Positions 1-7,926 of a stretch of DNA of 64,000 bases are shown here, piece after piece. The notes under the pieces are model-generated. The model saw only the letters and a program-made list of their open reading frames with translations. It searched no databases and was not told where the DNA came from. Each line of letters starts with the position of its first letter. Position 1 is the stretch's first letter. A program made the position numbers and the translations under genes. The stretch spans positions 1 to 64,000 of the forward strand of contig JACVJC010000009.1 of assembly GCA_015711795.1 (NCBI GenBank). Direction: 5' to 3'. This DNA is from Candidatus Geothermocultor quzhuomuensis (GTDB lineage: Bacteria > Actinomycetota > Aquicultoria > Geothermocultorales > Geothermocultoraceae).

Positions 1-645
1 GCTGGAAACAGCAATTTTTGTTCGATGACTTGGCTCTCGGGCAACAGACTTAATTTCAACAATCCCATCTTGAATCTCTGGAACCTCGAGTTCAAAAAGT
101 CTTCGCACCAAGCCAGGATGAGTTCGAGAAACAATAATTTGTGGTTCCTTAGTAGTCTTTCTCACCTCGACGATATAAGCTTTAAGTCTCATCCCATGGT
201 CATATTTCTCTGTGGGAACTTGCTCAGTTGGAGGAAGAAGTGCTTCCGCTCGACCTAAATCAAGGAGAGTAAAACGATAATCATTTTGTTGAACAATTCC
301 CGTGACGATATCCCCCTCCTTGTCAGAGTATTCTTCGAAAAGCTTTTCTCTTTCAGCTTCCTTTATTTTTTGTAAAATAACTTGCTTAGCAGTTTGAGCA
401 GCGATTCTGCCAAAATCGGCTGGTGTAACTTCAACCTCTTTAACTTTTTCCTTCTCAATTTCCTCAGAAATTACCCTTATCTTCCCGCTCTCCAAGTCAA
501 TTTCAATCCGAACATTAGCAGTGCTTCCATAGTTTTTCCTGTATGCAGAAAGGAGAGCTACTTTTAAAGCTTCTAAAATTGTTTCAGGTGCAATATCTTT
601 TTCCCTCTCAAGATATCTTAAAGCCTCCACCAATTCCTGACTCAA
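1..645 (-). CDS. nusA: Transcription termination/antitermination factor NusA, N-terminal part (3' end outside window)
   Basis: NusA binds RNA polymerase and nascent RNA and modulates pausing, termination and antitermination. The 215 visible residues hold the N-terminal polymerase-binding domain (MSQELVEALRYLEREKDIAP at the start) and an S1 domain (about residues 120-190, with GDIVTGIVQQ and DLGRAEALLP). The conserved IIVSRTHPGLVRRLFELEVP segment leads into the first KH domain, and the rest is cut by the window edge. The start is TTG at 645, because this gives the usual MSQEL N-terminus and lies behind an AGGGGG Shine-Dalgarno sequence; no ATG fits. It follows rimP by 23 bp in the usual rimP-nusA operon order. 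Confidence 0.95.
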   Translation of the reverse strand, partial: MSQELVEALRYLEREKDIAPETILEALKVALLSAYRKNYGSTANVRIEIDLESGKIRVISEEIEKEKVKEVEVTPADFGRIAAQTAKQVILQKIKEAEREKLFEEYSDKEGDIVTGIVQQNDYRFTLLDLGRAEALLPPTEQVPTEKYDHGMRLKAYIVEVRKTTKEPQIIVSRTHPGLVRRLFELEVPEIQDGIVEIKSVAREPSHRTKIAVSS

Positions 646-668
646 TTTCCCTAATCCCCCTTTTTCTT

Positions 669-1136
669 TTAAAAATTTATCTCAACCACTAAATTAGCTT
701 TAGAAACATCTGAGTAAAAAATCTCATAATTTTCACTATTGCATTGTATAATAAAACCTTCTTCCCCAGCTTTTTTTAAAATACCAGTAAATTTTCTTCT
801 ACCATCAATGGGAGAAAAAGTTTTGACTGAAATTTTTGAACCGATGAAACGAACATAATCTTCCTTTCTTTTTAAAGGCCTCTCAATGCCGGGTGAGGAA
901 ACCTCAAGATAATAAGAGCCTGAGATAATGTTTTCACCCTCAATGAGAGGGTCTATCATCTCACTAACAAAAGCGCAAGTATTTAAATCGACTTTCCCCT
1001 TTTTGTCAATAAAAATTCTTAAAACTCTTCCCTTAGGTTCACTAGCAAATTCAACATCAACTAAGTCAATTTTCTCGCTTTCAAGATAGGGTCGGATTAA
1101 CTGACTTACCCTTTCTTCAATCTCTTTTTTCCTCAT
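669..1136 (-). CDS. rimP: Ribosome maturation factor RimP
   Basis: RimP is needed for maturation of the 30S ribosomal subunit in the cytoplasm. The 155-residue product has normal family length. It has the N-terminal alpha/beta domain with LVDVEF and RVLRIFIDKKG, the hallmark YYLEVSSPGIERPLKRKEDY segment near residues 75-95, and a C-terminal Sm-like beta-barrel. It is the first gene of the rimP-nusA operon. The ATG lies a few bases after a GTGGGA element that also takes part in the leader hairpins described at 1142-1182, so translation or transcription may be controlled there. Confidence 0.95.
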   Translation of the reverse strand: MRKKEIEERVSQLIRPYLESEKIDLVDVEFASEPKGRVLRIFIDKKGKVDLNTCAFVSEMIDPLIEGENIISGSYYLEVSSPGIERPLKRKEDYVRFIGSKISVKTFSPIDGRRKFTGILKKAGEEGFIIQCNSENYEIFYSDVSKANLVVEINF

Positions 1137-1141
1137 CTTCT

Positions 1142-1182
1142 TCCCACTTTTTTAATTAAAAAGAGTGGGATAAAACCCACTC
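1142..1182 (-). promoter_or_regulatory. rimP leader: terminator-like hairpin with a competing hairpin that covers the RBS region
   Basis: Read on the minus strand, GAGTGGG (1182-1176) and CCCACTC (1169-1163) form a perfect 7-bp hairpin followed by a run of five T, as in an intrinsic terminator, about 20 bases before the rimP ATG. A third segment, AGTGGGA (1148-1142), can pair instead with TCCCACT (1170-1164), with the T-run and a following A-run extending that stem. The two hairpins exclude each other and the second hides the region just upstream of the ATG. This looks like an attenuator, but no ligand or factor can be named from sequence. Confidence 0.55.
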
Positions 1183-1384
1183 GCCAATTACTCTTCATTT
1201 ATAAAATTAACACAAAAAATAAATTATAGCAAGATTTAAAAATTTAATTCCTTTTAACCAAAAATAACTACATGATGAAAAGGGAAAGTCTTAAAATTAA
1301 TGAAAAAAATTAATGAAAAATTGTTAAGAAAAAAAGGTTAGTTGTCGATAATAAAAATAAATTAAATAATCTTTGGAGCTGACT

Positions 1385-3652
1385 GTGAAAAAAAGAAAAA
1401 TTTTAACTTTAATTCTGGTTCTTAGTTTGCTTCTTTTTCCCTCGCTTAACCAAATTCTCATTGGGGCAAGCAATGTCATTGCTACTATTCCGGCTGATAC
1501 AGGTCCTTATTCTCTCACTGTTAATCCAGTAATGAATGAGACATACGTTGCTAATCTTATGGCAGGAACAATAACTGTTATCGATAGCAACAATAACTCA
1601 ACTAATCTTGCTGTTGGAGTGTTTCCTATTTCAATTGCAGTTAATCCTAATACTAACAAGGTTTATGTTGCTGATTGGTGGTATAATTACCTTTATACTA
1701 TTGACGGAACGACTCACGCTGTAATTTCTTCAATTTACCTTTATCGCCAACCAAGAGCAATAGCAGTCAATACCAACACTAATAAAATTTATGTTGCCCT
1801 TTACGGTTCGGATAAAGTTGCCGTTATTAACGGAAATACCAACAATCTTGAAAATACAATCTCTATTGGACCACTGCCAACCACCCCAAGAGCTATTGCT
1901 CTCAATCCTAATACCAATAAGATATATACCGCCAATTATGGTACCGATGATATAACAGTTATTGATGGAAATACCCTCGCAACAACAAGAGTTGCGGCAG
2001 GTCTTGACCCTCGCGCCATCGCTATTGATATCGACAGAAACAAAATTTACGTCACTAACTACTCAAGCCATAATGTTACCATCCTTGATGGTGCAACTCT
2101 TAATACCACCCTAGTTGCTGTTGAAAAAAACCCTAGAGGACTAGCGATTGACTCGATTAATAACAAAGTATATGTGGCTAATTACGGGAGCAACAGCCTG
2201 AGTGTTATTGATGGCGCAACCCTTTCCACAACCACCATTGCCACTGGTGCAAAACCAACATCAGTTGAGATAGCCACAAATTACAACAAAGTTTATGTTA
2301 CTAATTACGGTGGAAATAGTGTTACGGTTGTTGATGGAAATACCTACGCTACCACCTCCATAAGTGTGGGAGAACTGCCTTGGGCTTTAAGCTATAACGC
2401 TAACTTAAACCGAATCTACGTAGCCAACTATAAAAGCAATAATGTTTCAGTCATTGAAGACACACCTGGTTTAGCTTTAGCCCCTCTTAAGTTTGCCTTT
2501 GCTGACCTTAGCTCTTCTAAACTTAAAGTATCCATTAAACCTCTTCCAAATGGAATTACTCCTGATGAAACACCCATTTTTGAAGGTACTGCCACTAACC
2601 ACCGAGCTCCCTATAACTGCAATATAACCAATATTTTCTTCCAAATTGATTCTATAAGAGGGCAATGGCAAAAAGCCACTATTACAGAGGGGAAAGGGAC
2701 TCCTTCCGTTTCATGGGAAGCTCAATTGAAGGAAGCCCTATCCCAAGGTGAGCACACCATTTATATAATGCCGCTTGATGCCTCAGCTGCCACCATTTCA
2801 AGCTCTGGAGATGGCCAAAGCAATAGCCCAATCTCTGGAAATATTGCTTCTTACCCCTTTGAAGTTGGAGAAGAAGTTAAAGATATTACCCCTCCAATTA
2901 GCTTAATTAATTTCGTAGGAGAAAAAGGAGAAAATGGCTGGTTTGTTTCTGATGTAACTGTCGAACTATCATCTGCTGATGAACCAGGAGGAAGTGGAAT
3001 TGCCCAAACTTTATATTCGCTCGACGAAGGGTTAAGCTGGGAAAACTATAATCAACCTTTTGTAATTAGCCGAGAAGGAATTAACCAAATCCAATTTTAC
3101 TCTACTGATAAGACAGGAAATAAGGAAAATGTTAAAACAGAGGTCTTTAAAATTGATAAAACTCCTCCTGAAATCGAGATTGTTTCTCCCCAAGCCCAAG
3201 AATATCTCCACAGTGATTACCTCCTAATTAGCTATGCTGTGAAAGATGAAGTCTCAGGTTTTCTCAGTTCTCAAGCTCTCCTTGACCAAGAAGAAGTTTC
3301 TAATGGAGAAATCATTGAACTAGCATCTCTGCCATTAGGCTTACATCAATTTTCACTTTGGGCTAAGGATAAGGCGGGAAATATAGGTGAGAAAAAGGTA
3401 AGCTTTAAGGTTATCGCTAACTTTACTTCTTTATCTTCCTTAACTAAACGCTTTGTTTCTGCTCCAGGAATTCAAAACTCATTAATTGTCAAAGTTTACA
3501 CAGCTCAAGCAGCTAAAGAAAAAGGTAATTTAAAAATAACTCAAAATATTTTAAATGCTTATTTAAATGAAGTTAAAGCTCAAACAGGTAAAGTTATTGC
3601 TGAAAGAGAAGCTGCAACCCTTACCCAAGATACCCTATATATCATTTATTAA
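1385..3652 (+). CDS. Secreted YVTN beta-propeller protein with OmpL47-like repeats and C-terminal FIMAH-like domain
   Basis: This is a predicted exported protein of about 755 residues with a signal peptide (KKRKILTLILVLSLLLF, then small residues). Residues of roughly 30-350 form about eight repeats of some 42 residues of the type NPxTNKIYVANYxSxxVTVIDG, the YVTN/NHL-like beta-propeller seen in surface proteins. The middle has Ig-like or OmpL47-like segments (DxTPPxS, SADEPGGSG, FYSTDKTGNKE). The last 65 residues (about KRFVSAPGIQNSL to the end, with ILNAYLNEVKAQTGKVI) resemble a FIMAH domain. The GTG at 1385 is preferred over TTG at 1373 because GGAG at 1375-1378 then has a 6-base spacing. 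The gene stands alone; the ligand is unknown. Confidence 0.8.
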   Translation: MKKRKILTLILVLSLLLFPSLNQILIGASNVIATIPADTGPYSLTVNPVMNETYVANLMAGTITVIDSNNNSTNLAVGVFPISIAVNPNTNKVYVADWWYNYLYTIDGTTHAVISSIYLYRQPRAIAVNTNTNKIYVALYGSDKVAVINGNTNNLENTISIGPLPTTPRAIALNPNTNKIYTANYGTDDITVIDGNTLATTRVAAGLDPRAIAIDIDRNKIYVTNYSSHNVTILDGATLNTTLVAVEKNPRGLAIDSINNKVYVANYGSNSLSVIDGATLSTTTIATGAKPTSVEIATNYNKVYVTNYGGNSVTVVDGNTYATTSISVGELPWALSYNANLNRIYVANYKSNNVSVIEDTPGLALAPLKFAFADLSSSKLKVSIKPLPNGITPDETPIFEGTATNHRAPYNCNITNIFFQIDSIRGQWQKATITEGKGTPSVSWEAQLKEALSQGEHTIYIMPLDASAATISSSGDGQSNSPISGNIASYPFEVGEEVKDITPPISLINFVGEKGENGWFVSDVTVELSSADEPGGSGIAQTLYSLDEGLSWENYNQPFVISREGINQIQFYSTDKTGNKENVKTEVFKIDKTPPEIEIVSPQAQEYLHSDYLLISYAVKDEVSGFLSSQALLDQEEVSNGEIIELASLPLGLHQFSLWAKDKAGNIGEKKVSFKVIANFTSLSSLTKRFVSAPGIQNSLIVKVYTAQAAKEKGNLKITQNILNAYLNEVKAQTGKVIAEREAATLTQDTLYIIY

Positions 3653-3694
3653 CTTGTTGGCTGTTAAGAGAAAATTTGAGCAATAAAAGGAAAA

Positions 3695-3724
3695 ACCTGG
3701 AATCTCCCCCTTTGAATTCCAGGT
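3695..3724. other. 9-bp perfect hairpin between convergent genes
   Basis: ACCTGGAAT at 3695-3703 and ATTCCAGGT at 3716-3724 are perfect inverted repeats with a 12-base loop, lying between the YVTN protein gene and gatB, which end toward each other. There is no clear T-run on either side, so it may be a bidirectional transcript end or a structured RNA. Nothing else is recognisable in 3653-3896. Confidence 0.4.
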
Positions 3725-3896
3725 CTTTCCAGGAGGCTAAGGGTGACGCTCCTCAAATACGCCTTTTCCAAATTAATTTTTACCACCTCTTATTAGCTAA
3801 TGCTATTGTCCAAAAAGGTATAATTTATCGTACCTTTGGGCAAAAAAAATTTACCCTTTCAGGCAATCACTAAACAAAAAGGATTATGTATTTTAG

Positions 3897-5348
3897 TTAA
3901 GATGAGAGTTTTTTGCGGAGAAGTTCATTAACTAACTGGGGATTGGCTTTGCCTAGAGTTAGCCTCATCACTTGGCCAACAAAGAAGCCCAAAACTTTTT
4001 CTTTGCCGCTTTTATATTCCTCAACCTGACTAGGATTTTCCGCTATGACTTGCTCAATTATCTTCACAAGAGCATCTTGATCAGAGATTTGAACCATCCC
4101 TTTTTCTTCAACTATTATTTGAGGAAGTTTACCTGTTTCAAACATTTCACTAAATACTGCTTTGGCAATTTTTCCACTAATTATCCCTTTATCAATTAAT
4201 TTCAAAAGCTCAACCAAATGTTTAGGGGTCACTGCACACTCATCAATCCCCAAATTAGCTTCATTTAAAGCTGCACTCATTTCACCAAGAATCCAATTAG
4301 CCACACTTTTTGGATTGGAATAACTCTTCATACATTCTTCAAAGAAATCGCCCATTGCTTTAGAAGAGGTAAGAATCCTAGCATCATATTCTGAGAGAGA
4401 ATAGGTCTCAATAAATCTTTTCCTTCTTTGTTCTGGAAGTTCAGGCAGTTTTTCTTTTATCTCGTTAATCCAATCCCGACTTATTTCCATCGGAACAAGG
4501 TCAGGCTCAGGAAAATAGCGATAATCATGAGCTTCCTCTTTAGTCCTCAGCACAGTAGTTATGTTTTTCGCTGCATCAAAGTGACGAGTTTCCTGGGTTA
4601 CTTGGGCGCCTGATTGAAGAAGGCTGATTTGTCTCTCAATTTCGTATGCTAGCCCTCGTTGAAGAGCTCGAAAGGAATTCAAGTTTTTAATCTCAGTTTT
4701 GGTGCCAAGCAAGTTTGAATTTTTGGGTCTTATTGAAATATTGGCATCACATCTAAGTGAACCCTCTTCCATATTGCAATCAGAAACTCCTAAATGCAAA
4801 AGAATGTTCCTCAACTCCTGCATAAAAGCCTTAGCTTCCTCTGGCGTTCTAATATCTGGCTTAGTGACAATTTCAACCAAGGGAATACCAGCTCGGTTAA
4901 AGTCCACCAAAGAATAATCAGCCTCAGCAATCCTGCCTGTTCCCCCAATGTGAATGAGTTTACCAGTATCCTCTTCTAGGTGGACGCGGATAATGCCAAT
5001 TCGTCTAGTTTTGCCATCAACCTCAATATTAAGGAAACCCTCAACCCCTAAAGGAAAATCATATTGAGAAATCTGGTAATTCTTAGGCATATCAGGATAA
5101 AAGTAATTTTTTCGGTGAAACTGGGTAAATTCTGGAATAGAGCAATTAAGAGCTAAAGCAATCTTTAAAGTGTATTCAATGGCTTTTTCATTAATGACTG
5201 GTAAGGAGCCAGGAAGACCCAAACAAACAGGACAAGTAAAAGTATTGGGTTTCGCTCCAAATGTTCTAGCTGAACAACCGCAAAACATCTTACTCTTAGT
5301 TAAAAGTTCTGTATGAATTTCTAGCCCAATAACACTTTCATATTCCAT
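3897..5348 (-). CDS. gatB: Asp-tRNA(Asn)/Glu-tRNA(Gln) amidotransferase subunit B
   Basis: GatB is the kinase and transamidase partner of GatA in the GatCAB complex, which converts misacylated Glu-tRNA(Gln) or Asp-tRNA(Asn) into Gln-tRNA(Gln) or Asn-tRNA(Asn). The protein has about 483 residues with the family landmarks GLEIHTEL, the zinc-site cysteines in the [15 protein letters not shown] segment, [29 protein letters not shown] and [13 protein letters not shown], and ends in the YqeY-like tail domain. ATG at 5348 is chosen rather than GTG at 5360, since GGAG then lies 6 bases upstream. The gene is separated from gatCA by some 2.6 kb of accessory DNA, whereas these genes are often adjacent. 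Confidence 0.97.
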   Translation of the reverse strand: MEYESVIGLEIHTELLTKSKMFCGCSARTFGAKPNTFTCPVCLGLPGSLPVINEKAIEYTLKIALALNCSIPEFTQFHRKNYFYPDMPKNYQISQYDFPLGVEGFLNIEVDGKTRRIGIIRVHLEEDTGKLIHIGGTGRIAEADYSLVDFNRAGIPLVEIVTKPDIRTPEEAKAFMQELRNILLHLGVSDCNMEEGSLRCDANISIRPKNSNLLGTKTEIKNLNSFRALQRGLAYEIERQISLLQSGAQVTQETRHFDAAKNITTVLRTKEEAHDYRYFPEPDLVPMEISRDWINEIKEKLPELPEQRRKRFIETYSLSEYDARILTSSKAMGDFFEECMKSYSNPKSVANWILGEMSAALNEANLGIDECAVTPKHLVELLKLIDKGIISGKIAKAVFSEMFETGKLPQIIVEEKGMVQISDQDALVKIIEQVIAENPSQVEEYKSGKEKVLGFFVGQVMRLTLGKANPQLVNELLRKKLSS

Positions 5349-5459
5349 ACTCGTCTCCACTTATTCTAAAGCTAAAGCAATCTACGATATTTTACCATTA
5401 TACTCCTGAGACAATTATACAAGTTACCAAACTAAAGATTGAAGTTAGAACTATGATTT

Positions 5460-5562
5460 AAGAAACAAGACCATAGAGTGAAGACCAAAGCTAAAAGCTC
5501 TTTTAAGAATATTTAATAATATTTTACTTCAGCCTTAAGCTTTCAGTCTGCTTTCGTTGCTA
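5460..5562 (+). repeat. Dispersed intergenic repeat, copy A
   Basis: About 100 bp running from AAGAAACAAG to CAGTCTGCTT between gatB and the radical SAM gene. The core AAAGCTAAAAGCTCTTTTAA and the flanking GAAGAC and TTTTACTTCAG words recur at 34591-34660 (opposite strand), 50041-50110 (same strand) and 60993-61107 (opposite strand, the closest match, including both ends). The unit contains partly complementary arms. It has no coding capacity. A MITE-like or REP-like origin is inference. Confidence 0.65.
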
Positions 5563-5565
5563 CAA

Positions 5566-6318
5566 TTAAAAAATGTGCCAGCCTGCCTCATTTAATCGCA
5601 CTTTAGTTGTATCATAAGGGTCGCAAATTTCTTCTTCTAAATACCTACGGTAACCAATCTTAACAAGTTTTTCAATCATCTTTTGCCGCTCAAAATCTGG
5701 CATTAACCTGGGGTCGCTCATCGAGGCAACATGAAAATTAACCTTAGTTTTACTTAAATAAGCAATTGCTTGAAAAGGAAGCTCATAAAACTCTCCTTTG
5801 GCGCCAGTTCTTTTCTCAAATCCTTCAGGTGTTCCAGCTTTAAGAGAAATCCTTAAATGAATATTGGGAAACTCTTCAAGAGCTTTAGCATAACTAGAAT
5901 TTGCTCCAATTAAAATGCCATTGCTTTCAAGAATAAATAAATAGTTGGTTGTTTTAACTAATCTCAATACTTCAAGCAAATGATTCCAGTTTAAAGTGGG
6001 CTCCCCACCAGAAATTCTTAGTTTTTTGACCCTTTTCTTTTTAGCATTATTAACTAGGTTTTCAAAAACTTCTTGGGGAGAATAAAATTGGCCGTATTTT
6101 TCAGGAAAATCTCTTGACCAGTCAACCCAGCAAAAAACACATCTTAAGCAACAGCCAACAGTGTAACCAGTTGAAATTCCCCCATAAACCCCAACGCAGT
6201 AAAAAGAGGTGTATTTCCTCAAAGAATCAAAACTGACAATCCGCTCAGTCTTCAAAGCTAACTCCAAAGGGTCAAAAGGTTCAAATTTTTCTCTTAAGTA
6301 TCGAGGATACTCTTCCAT
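5566..6318 (-). CDS. Radical SAM protein of unknown function
   Basis: The 250-residue product has the radical SAM 4Fe-4S motif as CCLRCVFCW (C-x3-C-x2-C, near residues 56-65), the SAM-binding glycine motif RISGGEPTLN (about 103-112), and further barrel strands such as LFILESNG and IHLRISLKAGTPEGF. It lacks an extra C-terminal Fe-S cluster domain. The overall pattern is like small pyruvate-formate-lyase-activase-related radical SAM proteins shared with archaea; the substrate cannot be predicted. The ATG start gives MEEYPRYLREKFEPFDP. Its neighbours do not form an obvious pathway. Confidence 0.85.
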   Translation of the reverse strand: MEEYPRYLREKFEPFDPLELALKTERIVSFDSLRKYTSFYCVGVYGGISTGYTVGCCLRCVFCWVDWSRDFPEKYGQFYSPQEVFENLVNNAKKKRVKKLRISGGEPTLNWNHLLEVLRLVKTTNYLFILESNGILIGANSSYAKALEEFPNIHLRISLKAGTPEGFEKRTGAKGEFYELPFQAIAYLSKTKVNFHVASMSDPRLMPDFERQKMIEKLVKIGYRRYLEEEICDPYDTTKVRLNEAGWHIF

Positions 6319-6398
6319 AGGTTTCTCTTTTCCAGAAAGCCAACGCTAGGTTTTTTCACAATTTGATAATAAAACATTCCAGTTTAACAGAAAATCTG

Positions 6399-6440
6399 AA
6401 AACAAAATTCTAAAATACTGATAGGTAAAGGCGAGGAGGT
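6399..6440 (+). repeat. Imperfect direct repeat flanking the toxin-antitoxin module, left copy
   Basis: These 42 bases match 7179-7220 at 32 positions by hand alignment, sharing the words ATTCTAAAA and AAGGCGAG. The pair brackets the DUF433/DUF5615 module, which would fit a module-sized insertion or recombination, though no transposase is present. Confidence 0.5.
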
Positions 6441-6466
6441 TTGATGACATCGAAAAACACAAGTTT

Positions 6467-6835
6467 TTATTTTTCTTGCTTTCTAATCCTTCCTTTACTT
6501 GGTTCTATGATAATTAAATTACCCTTGAAATCACTCTCTGCAGAGTCTTTAAATCTTTCCAAAAGTTGGCGGTTTATCTCGTAAGTGGTCATCGTGTTTG
6601 GAAAATTGATAATCACAATACCAAAATGGCTTCCTGTAGGAAAACGTAGGATATTACCAAAACCCATATCACCTGTGATAAGCACCGCTTGATTACTCTG
6701 GGCAAATTGATAAACTTCATCATCACTTGCACCACGAAGCCCATAATCTTGAATATCTTTAACATCATTCCCATTATCCTTTAGAATTTTACCTGTAGAG
6801 CGTGGCATATCTTCATCAATTACAAATCTTGCCAT
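6467..6835 (-). CDS. DUF5615 family PIN-like toxin
   Basis: This 122-residue protein has the DUF5615 (Mut7-C-like, PIN-like) pattern: RFVIDEDMPRST at the N-terminus with the acidic pair, LRGASDDEVYQFA, VLITGDMGFGN and a final IIVEP-like strand (LIIIEPSKGRIR). Family members are thought to be RNase-like toxins paired with DUF433 antitoxins. The ATG directly abuts the TAA of the upstream DUF433 frame, so the two are a translationally linked pair. The toxin frame is intact although the antitoxin is frameshifted, which makes loss of toxin activity or an assembly error in the antitoxin worth considering. Confidence 0.8.
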   Translation of the reverse strand: MARFVIDEDMPRSTGKILKDNGNDVKDIQDYGLRGASDDEVYQFAQSNQAVLITGDMGFGNILRFPTGSHFGIVIINFPNTMTTYEINRQLLERFKDSAESDFKGNLIIIEPSKGRIRKQEK

Positions 6836-7063
6836 TTAGCCTAAAGCCTTTACTTCTTCGCTTGATAAAGTTTTTGCTGCGTAATCAAGAACTGCAAGTA
6901 TATCTTCGCGGGTGATTTCGTACTCAGTCATAACTTCTTCGTAAGTCATTCCAGCTGCCAATTTACCTAAAATAAGGTTAACCGGAATCCGTTGTCCCAG
7001 TAATAACTGGCTTACCAAATCGAACTTTAGTGTCAACACTAATTCTAGAAGCTATTTCCCCAA
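6836..7063 (-). pseudogene. DUF433 family antitoxin, frameshifted
   Basis: The C-terminal part (RIPVNLILGKLAAGMTYEEV... to KALG) is a typical DUF433 antitoxin. The expected upstream part, GEIASRISVDTKVRFGKP followed by VITGT, is present but in another frame. The switch falls at 6992-6993, where GGGACAACGG has one A more than the GGGACACGG needed to read GTRIPV. In the upstream frame no standard start exists: TTG at 7063 behind AGGAGGTGG hits a stop after three codons unless the GGGG run gained one G. So two single-base lesions, or one plus an ATT start, break the gene. The automatic frame starting at GTG 7039 is therefore not the native N-terminus. Confidence 0.75.
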
Positions 7064-7178
7064 TCCACCTCCTAATTTACTGCTTTTTTCCTCCTTAATA
7101 TTACCATATCAACTGAAATATCGCTAAATCTACCAATAAATATAAAACTAAAAAGAGGCACAAAAAACTAGAAGCCCA

Positions 7179-7220
7179 AAAACAAGATTCTAAAACAGCT
7201 GTGGGTGAAGGCGAGAAAGT
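7179..7220 (+). repeat. Imperfect direct repeat flanking the toxin-antitoxin module, right copy
   Basis: Partner of 6399-6440 (32 of 42 positions identical). It is followed by a short run of degenerate GTGACTC-like words (7228-7266), which suggests slippage-prone DNA at this edge. Confidence 0.5.
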
Positions 7221-7343
7221 CTATTTTTCGTGACTCATCACTCGTGACTTGTGACTCGTGGCTAGTAAATAGTTTTCAAAACTTTACAGTTATACGGCTT
7301 ATTTCTGCACTTCATCGCTTCGAGAAGTGTCAGGCACCATTTC

Positions 7344-7520
7344 TTATAATCGCTTCTTCAACTCATCAAAAGAAATCGTTGGTTCATCTTTTCTCTCAGC
7401 AACAATTGCAAGATCACGGAAGTCCTCTAAAAGCTCTTCATATTCATTCATGGAAATCACAATAGCACTTTTGCGACCACTATCATCCAGGAGGTAATGT
7501 TTTTTATCCTTCTTTGACAT
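7344..7520 (-). CDS. Phd/YefM-type antitoxin-like small protein (no toxin partner seen)
   Basis: A 58-residue frame begins MSKKDKKHYLLDDSGRKSAI and continues VISMNEYEELLEDFRD, LAIVAERKDEPTI and SFDELKKRL. This matches small Phd/YefM or RelB-like antitoxins (beta strands, then the xxEYExLLExLxD helix and a toxin-binding tail ending SxDELKKRL). GGAGG lies just upstream of the ATG. A RelE/ParE toxin usually follows directly, but 7205-7343 has no such frame on this strand, so it appears to be an orphan. It lies next to the second antitoxin system in the island between gatCA and gatB. Confidence 0.7.
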   Translation of the reverse strand: MSKKDKKHYLLDDSGRKSAIVISMNEYEELLEDFRDLAIVAERKDEPTISFDELKKRL

Positions 7521-7894
7521 ACTAACCTCCCCATAAATTTATATAAATTACATATTCCATCGGAGAATGACGCTGGTAGTTAATACTGCTCTGCTGCACT
7601 ATTCTATTTCAATCCCTTTTTTATGAAATTCTATTTTTTCTTCTGGCTGGCTGAACGACAAATTGATTCGGGCTTTGAAATTTCAAAATTCAAGACGCTA
7701 CTTCTTTTGCCACAGCAGTCAGGGCAGACAGGTGGCCCTGACTGAAAGGAGAGGGTGCGGATAGCAATTTCGGAGAGAGCCGACTGAGTAGCTGCGGGCA
7801 ATCGGAGCTTATGTGAGAACCACAAAGAAGAAACCCTAAGCAATGGACAAACTCACAAGAAAAGAGAGCCTTCGTTTCTCTCAGGATGACCTTC
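7521..7894. other. Non-coding stretch with a perfect 9-bp hairpin
   Basis: No convincing gene is present. The open frames here on the minus strand lack RBS and domain features. CAGTCAGGG (7716-7724) and CCCTGACTG (7736-7744) form a perfect 9-bp stem with an 11-base loop, and the sequence from about 7700 to 7830 is richer in GC than the surrounding intergenic DNA. It could be a degenerate repeat or a structured RNA; no known RNA family is recognised. Confidence 0.4.
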
Positions 7895-7926
7895 ACTTTT
7901 CCCACTTTTTCGGAATTGTGAGAAAG
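7895..7926 (+). repeat. Short 3'-end repeat, copy 1
   Basis: Contains TTTTCCCACTTTTTCGG followed by AATTGTGAGAAAG. Related sequences occur at 15247-15280 and 21590-21620. It lies directly after the gatA stop codon (minus strand). Partial dyad symmetry (CTTT...GAGAAAG) suggests a hairpin. Confidence 0.45.

Noticed and set aside
3676-3873. 65-residue plus-strand frame after the YVTN gene
   Set aside because: TTG start without an SD, covers a hairpin, and the composition looks like translated intergenic DNA.
7205-7343. RelE/ParE toxin downstream of the Phd-like antitoxin
   Set aside because: All minus-strand frames are quickly closed by stops and no toxin motif is visible.
7631-7905. Two overlapping minus-strand frames of about 70 residues
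   Set aside because: No SD and no domain pattern; they read through the hairpin region and a repeat.
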